Shown here: piece by piece, positions 44,562 through 52,499 of the stretch
How positions within the stretch are numbered: the stretch's first letter is position 1
Layout: the number at the start of each line of letters is the position of its first letter
Source: JACKNG01 sp050184115
Lineage (GTDB): Bacteria > Pseudomonadota > Gammaproteobacteria > Ga0077536
Assembly (NCBI GenBank): GCA_050184115.1
Contig: JBFXAQ010000001.1
Coordinates: 62,001-126,000, forward strand
DNA: 64,000 bases
Direction of reading: 5' to 3'
Position numbers and translations under genes: made by a program
The notes under the pieces: model-generated
What the model was told of the DNA's origin: nothing
Seen by the model: only the letters and a program-made list of their open reading frames with translations
Database searches by the model: none

Positions 44562-45995
44562 ATGGACAGTATCGAAGAGGACCTCGGGGACTGCGACGCC
44601 ACCGCACTGGCGGCATTGGTGCGGCGCGGCGAGGTCAGCGCGCTCGAGCTGGTCGACGCTGCCATCGCACGCGCGGAGGCGGTCAACGGCCGCCTCAATG
44701 CCATCATCACGACGATGTTCGAGCAGGCGCGCGAGCGCGCCCGCGGCGCTCTGCCGGACGGCCCGTTCACCGGTGTGCCGTTCCTCATGAAGGATTTCGC
44801 CGCCGAGGTCGCCGGCGTGCCCTTCTTCGAGGGCAGCGCCTTTCTCGACGGCTACCGGCCGGCGGTCGATTCCGAACTCTACCGGCGCTTCTGCGCCGCC
44901 GGCCTGGTCACCATCGGCAAGACCAACCTGCCCGAGCTCGCCATCGGCGTGACCACCGAGCCACGACGTTTCGGGCCGACCCACAACCCCTGGGATCCGG
45001 CGCGCACCCCCGGCGGGTCGAGTGGCGGCGCCGGCGCTGCCGTGGCCGCGCGCGTGGTGCCGATGGCCCACGGCAACGACGTCGGCGGCTCGATCCGGAT
45101 CCCGGCTTCGGCCTGTGGCCTGGTCGGGCTCAAGCCGAGCCGCGGGCGCACCAGCCTCGCGCCGCATTACGGCGACATCCTCGCGGGGTTCTTCGTCGAA
45201 CACGCCCTGACGCGCAGCGTGCGCGACTCGGCCGCCCTGCTCGACGCCATCGCCGGTCCCGCACCCGGTGACCCCTACACCGCGCCGCCACCGGCGCGGC
45301 CCTTCGCCGCCGAGGTCGCGCAGCCACCCGGGCGCCTGCGCATCGCTTTCTCGACCACCACGCCGCTCGGCGATCCCCTCGATGCGGAGTGCGTGGCCGC
45401 CATCGAGGCCACCGCGTCGCTGTGCGCCGAACTCGGTCACGAGGTGGTGGAAGCGGCGCCGTCGTTCGATGCCCTCAAGCTGTGGACGCAGTTCACGACG
45501 CTGCTCGCCGGGCTGGTGTCCTGGGCGGTGGCGGACTGGGCACGGCGGCTCGAGCGCGAGCCCGCGCCCGAGCATTTCGAGCCCTTCGTGTGGGCGTTCA
45601 ACGAACGCGGGCGGGGCGTCGCGGCGGCGGACTACCTGCTGGCGCTGCAGGACGTGCAGCGCGAGGTGCGGGCCCTGTCCGCCTTCTACGAAGTACACGA
45701 CCTGTGGCTGACGACCACGCTCGGTCAGCCACCGGTGCCGCTCGGCACCCTGGTCTACGCCGGCGATCCGTTCGAGCTGCGTCGCCGCTCGGCGCGTTTC
45801 TCGCCGTTCACCTACCTCGCCAACGCGAGCGGCCAGCCGGCCATCTCGTTACCGCTGGCGTGGAGCGCCGAGGGCCTGCCGATTGGCCTGCATTTCACCG
45901 CGCGCTACGGCGAGGAGGCGACCCTCATCCGCCTCGCCGCGCAGCTCGAACAGGCACGCCCGTGGGCGGGACGGCGCCCACCAATCTGCGCCTGA
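44562..45995 (+). CDS. Amidase signature family hydrolase
   Basis: A 477-aa amidase with the Ser-cisSer-Lys triad: K77 (LMKDFA), the cis-Ser in GGSSGG (151-156) and nucleophile S177 in GNDVGGS. Layout is close to 6-aminohexanoate-cyclic-dimer hydrolase and similar broad amidases; the GatA-specific context is absent, so tRNA amidation is unlikely. AGGGGAG lies before the ATG at 44562. It is followed 31 bases later by a SnoaL-like gene, probably in one transcript. Confidence 0.92.
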   Translation: MDSIEEDLGDCDATALAALVRRGEVSALELVDAAIARAEAVNGRLNAIITTMFEQARERARGALPDGPFTGVPFLMKDFAAEVAGVPFFEGSAFLDGYRPAVDSELYRRFCAAGLVTIGKTNLPELAIGVTTEPRRFGPTHNPWDPARTPGGSSGGAGAAVAARVVPMAHGNDVGGSIRIPASACGLVGLKPSRGRTSLAPHYGDILAGFFVEHALTRSVRDSAALLDAIAGPAPGDPYTAPPPARPFAAEVAQPPGRLRIAFSTTTPLGDPLDAECVAAIEATASLCAELGHEVVEAAPSFDALKLWTQFTTLLAGLVSWAVADWARRLEREPAPEHFEPFVWAFNERGRGVAAADYLLALQDVQREVRALSAFYEVHDLWLTTTLGQPPVPLGTLVYAGDPFELRRRSARFSPFTYLANASGQPAISLPLAWSAEGLPIGLHFTARYGEEATLIRLAAQLEQARPWAGRRPPICA

Positions 45996-46026
45996 ACGGG
46001 CGCAAGCAGCGAGGAAGAACTCCAGC

Positions 46027-46509
46027 ATGGTTGCGAACGAGATCTGGCAGGCGGTGACGCTCAACTACGCCACCTACGCGCGTGCCTGCGACGAGAAGCG
46101 CTACGACCTGCTGACGGCGGTGTTCTGTCCCGATGCGACGCTCGCCTACCACGTTGCGGGTCATGATTTCAGCTGCCGTGGCGACGAAGCCGAACACTAT
46201 TTCTCGGGTTTCCTCGCGCGTTGCTACTGGACCCATCACCTCATTGCCCATCCCACCGTCGAGTTCGACGGCGAACGGGTGCGGGCGAGCGCGCGGGTCA
46301 CCGCCACCCACCTGCAGCGGCGCAGCGATGGCTCGACCAACCGCTGGCTCGTGCGCGGTTCGTACCACGACCTCTTCGTCCGGCGCGACTCGCGCTGGCT
46401 GATCGCGACCCGCCACTGTCATTGCCTCGACGCCGAGGGCGATTTCGAAGCGACCGGCATCGACGAGTTCGCGAACGTGGCTTGGGCCGGCCGCGACGTG
46501 CTGGGTTGA
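46027..46509 (+). CDS. SnoaL/NTF2-like protein
   Basis: A 160-aa cone-shaped alpha+beta barrel protein of the NTF2-like superfamily, related to the ring-hydroxylating dioxygenase beta subunit/ketosteroid isomerase group. The pattern YARACDEKRYDLLTAVFCPDA at the N-terminus and the WLVRGSYHDLFVRRD strands are typical. Such proteins can be dehydratases, isomerases or binding proteins; none can be assigned. AGGAAG precedes the ATG. Confidence 0.8.
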   Translation: MVANEIWQAVTLNYATYARACDEKRYDLLTAVFCPDATLAYHVAGHDFSCRGDEAEHYFSGFLARCYWTHHLIAHPTVEFDGERVRASARVTATHLQRRSDGSTNRWLVRGSYHDLFVRRDSRWLIATRHCHCLDAEGDFEATGIDEFANVAWAGRDVLG

Positions 46510-46705
46510 GCGCGGTGCAAGCGTGTTCACGAATCGGGCGCGTCAGCCGCCATATACGTTCGTGCCGTGACCACCGTGACCCCGGGCGCCCGTACGCCCA
46601 GGGTGCCGCTCGCGCATGCGGTCTGCGAGAATTGACCCGCGCGCCAGGTCGAACTCGCCTATGGTGCCATCACGAAACGCCGGCAAACCACCGAGAGCCC
46701 GCAAC

Positions 46706-47125
46706 ATGATCACCTACCTCTACTGGGCCGCCGTCATCGCGCTGGTCGTCGGCGCGATGGCCTTGTTCGCCGGCCGCCTCAACAACGTGCGCCTCGCGCT
46801 CGGCGTCGCCGTGGTCATCCTGGTCGGCGGCTGGTCGGCGTACTACTTCCACTTTCAGCAGATCTTCGTCAAACGCTTCGGTGGCGTGATGTCGATCAGC
46901 GTGCCCGACGGCCAGCTGCACATCGGCGCGACCTGGAAGGACGATAACCTCTGGATCGAGAACTACGACCCGGAGACCGACACCTGCATCTTCTCGGAGT
47001 ATTCGCGCGGAGCCCTGCTCGAAGGTCGCGTACGCATCAAGGACTGCAATCCCTTGTTGCCGGCCGGGGGGGCGCGCGCGCCCGCGGTGCCGGCGTTCGC
47101 CGCGCCGGACACGCCGGCCGACTGA
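46706..47125 (+). CDS. Small membrane protein of unknown function
   Basis: A 139-aa protein with two N-terminal hydrophobic segments (about 2-20 and 27-46, the second rich in Val/Ile), then a soluble domain with ISVPDGQLHIGATWKDDNLWIENYD and two cysteines (DTCIFSEY, IKDCNPL), and an Ala/Pro-rich tail. Not recognised. It precedes the binding-protein/kinase pair by 34 bases and may be part of that envelope-sensing unit. The 196-bp gap upstream shows no clear signal. Confidence 0.7.
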   Translation: MITYLYWAAVIALVVGAMALFAGRLNNVRLALGVAVVILVGGWSAYYFHFQQIFVKRFGGVMSISVPDGQLHIGATWKDDNLWIENYDPETDTCIFSEYSRGALLEGRVRIKDCNPLLPAGGARAPAVPAFAAPDTPAD

Positions 47126-47159
47126 GCGCGCCGGGTACGGGCAGGGAGCGAGCCACAGC

Positions 47160-48167
47160 ATGAACGGAGTTCGTCGCACGCAGCGAAATCACACCGAGCC
47201 CGGTGCCAGCGTTACGTCCGCCTCGGCTGCCCGCGTCCTCGCCGCCGCGCTGGCCGTTGCCTTTACCGTTGCCCTGGCCGGCTGCGCTGATCCTGTCGAA
47301 CTGCCGCGGCTCGCCGCCAACAACTGGCCCGGCTACTGGCCGCTGTACCTCGCCGAGCGTACCGCCGCGGAACCGTTCGCGCGCATCACCGAACTGCATT
47401 CGGCGACCGAGGTCATGCGTGCCTTTCGCAACGGCGCCGTCGACATCGCCGCGCTGACGCTCGACGAGGCCGTGCAACTCGCCACCGAGAGCGGCGATGT
47501 CTGCGCCTTTCTCGTCGTCGACGCCTCGGCCGGCGGCGATGCGCTGCTGGCGCAGGACGGGTTTGCCGATGTCGACGCATTGCGCGGCCGCCGGGTCGGT
47601 GTCGAGGCCAGCGCACTCGGTGCCTACATGCTGGCGCGCATCGGCGACCTGACCGCTCTTGACCCGGCCGCGATCGAAATCGTCGAGCTACCTTACGGCG
47701 ATCACGAACGCGCCTTCGCCGATGGCCGCGTCGACGCGTTGGTGACCTTCGAACCGGTACGCTCGCGGCTCCTCGCTGGCGGTGCGCGGGAGTTGTTCTC
47801 GAGCCGCGACATCCCGGGTGAAATCGTCGACGTGCTGGTCTCGCACTGTGACTATCTCGAGCAGCACGCGCGGCAACTCGGCGTGCTGGTCTCGCGCTGG
47901 GAGGCCGCCGTCGCGGCGCTGCATGAGCGACCCGATGAGGCGTGGCGCGAGCTCGGTGGTTTCGCCGGCGGCGATCGCGACGGCTTCGTCCAGGCCCTGG
48001 CCGGCATCGAATTCCCCGATGCGGCGGCGCAGCGGGACTACCAGGGCGGTGCGCTCGCGGCGCGCGCCGCGAGCCTCGCCGCGACGATGCGCGAACACGC
48101 CCTGCTGCCGACACAGCCCAGGGGCGAGCTGGTGGCGTCGTCACGTGCGTGGGATGCACGGCCGTGA
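47160..48167 (+). CDS. NMT1/SsuA-like substrate-binding lipoprotein
   Basis: A 335-aa periplasmic binding protein of the thiamine-precursor/taurine type. A signal sequence ends in lipobox ALAGC (C42). AANNWPGYWPLYLAE, ATEVMRAFRNGAVDIAALTLDEAV and a GRRVGVEASALGAYM hinge are typical of NMT1-family domains. No ABC permease or ATPase gene is nearby. Instead the stop codon overlaps the start of a histidine kinase (TGATG), so the protein is probably the sensing partner of that kinase. Confidence 0.88.
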   Translation: MNGVRRTQRNHTEPGASVTSASAARVLAAALAVAFTVALAGCADPVELPRLAANNWPGYWPLYLAERTAAEPFARITELHSATEVMRAFRNGAVDIAALTLDEAVQLATESGDVCAFLVVDASAGGDALLAQDGFADVDALRGRRVGVEASALGAYMLARIGDLTALDPAAIEIVELPYGDHERAFADGRVDALVTFEPVRSRLLAGGARELFSSRDIPGEIVDVLVSHCDYLEQHARQLGVLVSRWEAAVAALHERPDEAWRELGGFAGGDRDGFVQALAGIEFPDAAAQRDYQGGALAARAASLAATMREHALLPTQPRGELVASSRAWDARP

Positions 48168-50125
48168 TGCGCTCGCTCAAGGCGCGTATCGTCGGGCTGG
48201 TGGTGGGGGCGGCGTCGCTTGCAACGCTGGTCGTCGGCGCCGTTTTGTGGGATGCCGAGCGCGACCGTACCGAGTCGCAGCAACGCGCCGCGTTGACGCG
48301 CACCCTGACCTTGGGACAGGTCGCCCTGGCCGACGAACTCGCACTGGGCAATTTCCCCGAGGTGCGCAATTACCTGTCCAATCTCGCGCTCTACCCCGAA
48401 GTGCGCTCGGCCTGGCTGGTCGGCGACGACGACCGGGTGATCATCGACATCGCGCGACGGGTCGAGGGCCAATCCCTGGCCGAGGTGTCGCCGCGCGCCG
48501 CGCGCCTCGCCGCGCGCGCCCGCGCCGCAGCCGCGGGTCTCATCGCGCGCGGTGCGCGCCACGAACTGCTCGCCGTCTACCCGGTCGGGCTGCAATTACG
48601 GCCCGGCGCGCTCAGGCCCGACCGCGTCGGTCTGCTCGTGGTCGTCGCGGACTTCGGTGCCACGCTCGCCGCGAGCAAGGCGCGCCTGCTGCGCCAGGTC
48701 GGCGTCATCCTTGGTGTGACCCTGGTCGTCGCGCTGGCCCTGCTCGCCCTGCTCGAGCGCTCGGTGTCGCGACCGCTGGAGCGCGTGCTCGCGGTCGCCG
48801 ACGAAGTGGCCGGCGGCAATCTGGGTGCGCGGGTCGAACCGGTGGAGGGGCTCGAGTTCACCCGCATCGCCAACGCGCTCAACGACACCCTCGCGCAGGT
48901 CGAGGCGCAGACCCAGGCCATTGCGGAGTCGGCCTACCGCTTGCGTCGCACCAACCAGCTCGCCCGGGTCATGAGCCTGGACTGGGATCTCGAGCGCGAC
49001 GAGGTCGTGGTCGCGCCCGAACTCCGGCAACGTCTCGGCATGGCGGCGGACGGTGCGGCGCTGGACACGGCAGGCCTCTACGCACTGGTGCATGCGTGCG
49101 ATCGCCCGCGCTTCGCCGAGAAGCTCCAGGCCTGCCGCGGGGAAGGGCTGCCCTTTGTCGACGAGTTTCGTCTCGTCGACATCGACGGCGGCACTGCCTG
49201 GTACCAGATCCGCGGCGACATCGAGTACGCGCGCGACGGCCGGCCCCTGCGGCTGCTGGCCCTGGCCATGGACATCAGCGAGCGCAAGCAGGCCGAGACC
49301 CAGCAGAAGGCGCTCGCCGCCCAGTTGCGCGTGGCGCAGAAGCTCGAGGCGGTCGGGCTCCTCGCCGGCGGCATCGCGCACGACTTCAACAACATCCTCA
49401 CCGCCATCCTGGGTTTCTCGAAGCTCGCGCACCGTCAGCTCGAGAACAAGGACGCCGAGGCGATCCGCCGTTACCTCGACGAGGTCACCACCGCCGGCGA
49501 GCGCGGGCGCGATCTCATCCGCCAGGTCCTGACCTTCAGCCAGGGCGAGAGCGGCACCGTTGCCGAGTTGTCGTTGCACACGATCGTCGGCGAGGTCGGC
49601 CGCCTGCTGCGGCCCCTGCTGCCGGCCGGAGTCGATCTCGATGTGCGCAGCGAGCCCGGACTGCCGATGGTGCTGGCCGACCCCGTACTCGTGCAGCAGA
49701 TCGTGATGAATCTCTGCGTCAACGCCCGCGACGCGGTCGACGGCGGCGGTCACATCGTCGTCTCGCTGGCGCTGCACGACGCGGTGGCCGAGACCTGCGC
49801 GTCGTGCCGTGCGCCGTTCGCCGGCCGCTACGTGGTGCTCGAAGTCGGTGACGACGGGCCCGGCATCCCGGACGAGGTGGTCGAGCGCATCTTCGACCCG
49901 TTCTTCTCGACCAAGAAGGTCGACGGTGCGAGCGGCGGCAATGTCAGTGGCAATGGTAGTGGCTCGGGCCTCGGCCTGTCGGTCGTGCACGGCAGCGCGC
50001 ACAAGCTCGGTGGCCACATCGTCCTGCGCAGCCGGCCGGGCGAGGGTGCGCTGTTCGCGGTCTATTTCCCCTGCCCGCCGGCGGACGGCGAGATGGCGGC
50101 GCGCGGCGCGCCCATCACCGCCTGA
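48167..50125 (+). CDS. Membrane sensor histidine kinase
   Basis: A 652-aa kinase. First membrane helix at about 8-28, periplasmic domain, second helix at about 180-200, HAMP, PAS at about 255-375, HisKA of the GGIAHDFNNIL type and HATPase (VGDDGPGIPD, GSGLGLSVVHG). There is no receiver domain and no adjacent response regulator gene, so the partner is elsewhere or is one of the hybrid proteins in this region. It starts in a one-base overlap with the binding lipoprotein, which likely binds to its periplasmic part. Convergent with the cis/trans isomerase gene. Confidence 0.92.
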   Translation: MRSLKARIVGLVVGAASLATLVVGAVLWDAERDRTESQQRAALTRTLTLGQVALADELALGNFPEVRNYLSNLALYPEVRSAWLVGDDDRVIIDIARRVEGQSLAEVSPRAARLAARARAAAAGLIARGARHELLAVYPVGLQLRPGALRPDRVGLLVVVADFGATLAASKARLLRQVGVILGVTLVVALALLALLERSVSRPLERVLAVADEVAGGNLGARVEPVEGLEFTRIANALNDTLAQVEAQTQAIAESAYRLRRTNQLARVMSLDWDLERDEVVVAPELRQRLGMAADGAALDTAGLYALVHACDRPRFAEKLQACRGEGLPFVDEFRLVDIDGGTAWYQIRGDIEYARDGRPLRLLALAMDISERKQAETQQKALAAQLRVAQKLEAVGLLAGGIAHDFNNILTAILGFSKLAHRQLENKDAEAIRRYLDEVTTAGERGRDLIRQVLTFSQGESGTVAELSLHTIVGEVGRLLRPLLPAGVDLDVRSEPGLPMVLADPVLVQQIVMNLCVNARDAVDGGGHIVVSLALHDAVAETCASCRAPFAGRYVVLEVGDDGPGIPDEVVERIFDPFFSTKKVDGASGGNVSGNGSGSGLGLSVVHGSAHKLGGHIVLRSRPGEGALFAVYFPCPPADGEMAARGAPITA

Positions 50126-50135
50126 CGCCGCGCCG

Positions 50136-52499
50136 TCAGCGGTTCTCCAGGCGGTTGTAGTCGAGAATGCCGGCTTCCAGCGGCAGGCGCGCACGCTGCT
50201 CCGCGTGGACCGAGTCCGACAGCGGCCAGAAGCGCGCGCTGGTGCGCTCGACGCCGTAGCGATCGCGCAGCGCGCGGTAGTCGTCTTCGTCGCCGAGCGA
50301 AGCGACGGCGGCGGCGAAGGCCGGCAGCTCTTCGGCCGACAGCTCGAAGAAGGCATTGGGATAGGCTCCGAGCACGCCGTCGACGACGGTGACGGTGTCC
50401 TCGGCGGGGCGCCTGCGGTCGGCTTCGTCGAACATCGAGGAGATGTTGCTGTAGGCGCGGTCGACCAGCAGGGTGAGCGTGCCGTGATCGCGCAGGTGGA
50501 CGAGACTCGTCTCCGGCAGCACCGCCGCGGCCTGGCCGACGACCTGCCCGAGCGCGTCGAGCGCCGCACTGGCCGCGGCGTCGAACGCGCCGTCCTCGAC
50601 GGCGTGGCGGTTGGCGCCCAGCGCCGGACCGACGCGCGCGGCGAGGGCCGCGAACAGCTCGCGCTTGGGATCGGCACTGTGGTAGTCGTAGAGCGGCGCG
50701 ATGACGTCGTGGGTGAAGTACACCGCGACGTAGTCGCGCACCGCGTCGACCGCATCGCGATACCACCAGGCGATCTCGTCCTGGCGCACCCCGGGCGGCA
50801 GGAAGGCGAGGAAGTTCATCTCCGATTCCATGCGCAGGAAATCCATGTACAAGCGCGTCATGGCCTGGTGCGCGGCACTGCCGAAGACGTCGAAACCCGC
50901 GACCAGCAGGTAGTGGATGCGTTCGAGCGTGGGATAGTCGATGACCCAGGCGGTCTTGGGTTCACGACCGACCAGGCCGCGCACCACCGTCGCGCTGTCG
51001 TGGTGACGGAACACCGTGAGCGCGGCATTCGGATTCTCGCCGTCGCCATCCCAGACCACCTCGATACGGCCGCGATCGAAGGCCTCGCGCTGGCTGCGGA
51101 TGAAGGCGAGCTTGGCGCGCAGGTATTTCTGCTGGGCGCGCGCGTAACGCGCCCAGTGCACCGCCGACCACAGCTCGCCGCCGGCGCTGGCCGGCAGTTC
51201 GAGGTGATCCTTCTGCGCGGCGAGGAAGTCCGCATAGGCGCGCTGATCGAGGAAGCCGGGTGCGCTGAAGAAGACCCAGAAGCGATCCTGGATGACGTTC
51301 AGGGCGACGCTGCCGCGGCACACCGGGCCCTTGATGAAATTCATGATGGTGAACTGCGCTTCGTCGAGCAGGAAGCTGTGGCGCGCATGCAGCGGCAGGG
51401 CCTGGAAGGTCATGAAGGGATTGGCGGCCGTCGCCGGCGCGTAGCCCGGCAGCTCGGCGACGTCGTAATCGGCGTCGAGGAACCAGCGCTGCCAGCGGGC
51501 GCGACGCGCGTCGTCGAGCGCGTAGGGCAGGTGGGTCTTGTCGACCACGCTGTCGGGGTCGTGCCACAGGCGGTAGTAGAAAGGACCGGCGCCCGGATCA
51601 TCGAAGGGGCGGCGGGTGGGGATGATCGCGACCGGCACGCCGGGCGGCGTGCGCGAGCGCACGAGGCGGAACCAGGTGGTATCCGGGCCGGCGTCCTCGA
51701 GGTAGAGGTGGGCGAGGAAGAGATGCTCGTAGAGGTAGCGCGCGACCAGGCGGGCCTTGGGTGACTCGCCGTTGAAGAAGCGCTCCCAGTTCGCCACCTG
51801 CTCGGCCAGCGGTGCCGCTAGCGTCGGCGCAGTGCCGGCCGGCGCGCCGGCGGCGAGCCAGGTGCGCAGCAGGTCGGTCTCCGCGGCGGGCAGGTCGGCG
51901 AGGCCGAAAGGCATGCTCCACAGCGGGTGCTCGGCTGCGTAGTCGTCGAACTCGTCGATGCCTGGGCAGACCTGGCTGCGTTCGCGCGAGAAGTCGAAGG
52001 TGGATGGCAGCAGCGGACCGGCGGGCAACGGATGCGCCTCGCGCAGGGCGAGCAAGCGCGCCACGAGGCTGCCGGTGAGGGTGGTCTCGGCGTCGGCGAT
52101 ACGCGGGTGGAGCACGGGGTGGAAGCCACGCTTGCGCCAGGCCACGGCGCTGGTGGCATCGACGTGCAGGCGGCTGGGCTCGGCCTCGACCAGGCGGGTA
52201 CCGTCGTAGACCGGCGTCGCGGTGGCGCCGCGCAGGATGCCGGCATGGGCTTCGAGCTTGAGCTGGCAGGGCGCGTCGTAGCAGCCGTGGCAGACCACGC
52301 AGCGGCGTTCGAGCACGGGGCGCGTGTCGTGGTGGTAGTCGGGCGTCTCGCGTGTCGTTGCGGTGGCCGGGTGGACGGCGTCCGGCGCGCCGACGACCGG
52401 GGTGCTGGCCAGTACGAAGCCGAGTGCAGCGGCCAGCATCGGAACGCGCCACGTGCCGGCGCGGGGTCCAGGGCGGGTGGCTGCATCGCATCGTTTCAC
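50136..52499 (-). CDS. cti: Fatty acid cis/trans isomerase
   Basis: A 787-aa periplasmic heme protein that converts cis-unsaturated membrane fatty acids to trans, a rapid response to solvents and phenols. A signal-like hydrophobic stretch at about 21-37 is followed by the c-type heme motif C67-V-V-C70-H71. Length fits known Cti (about 766). The GTG start at 52499 overlaps the stop of the upstream symporter gene as GTGA; the ATG at 52439 would cut into the signal peptide. Its presence fits a cell exposed to toxic aromatics. Confidence 0.92.
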   Translation of the reverse strand: MKRCDAATRPGPRAGTWRVPMLAAALGFVLASTPVVGAPDAVHPATATTRETPDYHHDTRPVLERRCVVCHGCYDAPCQLKLEAHAGILRGATATPVYDGTRLVEAEPSRLHVDATSAVAWRKRGFHPVLHPRIADAETTLTGSLVARLLALREAHPLPAGPLLPSTFDFSRERSQVCPGIDEFDDYAAEHPLWSMPFGLADLPAAETDLLRTWLAAGAPAGTAPTLAAPLAEQVANWERFFNGESPKARLVARYLYEHLFLAHLYLEDAGPDTTWFRLVRSRTPPGVPVAIIPTRRPFDDPGAGPFYYRLWHDPDSVVDKTHLPYALDDARRARWQRWFLDADYDVAELPGYAPATAANPFMTFQALPLHARHSFLLDEAQFTIMNFIKGPVCRGSVALNVIQDRFWVFFSAPGFLDQRAYADFLAAQKDHLELPASAGGELWSAVHWARYARAQQKYLRAKLAFIRSQREAFDRGRIEVVWDGDGENPNAALTVFRHHDSATVVRGLVGREPKTAWVIDYPTLERIHYLLVAGFDVFGSAAHQAMTRLYMDFLRMESEMNFLAFLPPGVRQDEIAWWYRDAVDAVRDYVAVYFTHDVIAPLYDYHSADPKRELFAALAARVGPALGANRHAVEDGAFDAAASAALDALGQVVGQAAAVLPETSLVHLRDHGTLTLLVDRAYSNISSMFDEADRRRPAEDTVTVVDGVLGAYPNAFFELSAEELPAFAAAVASLGDEDDYRALRDRYGVERTSARFWPLSDSVHAEQRARLPLEAGILDYNRLENR

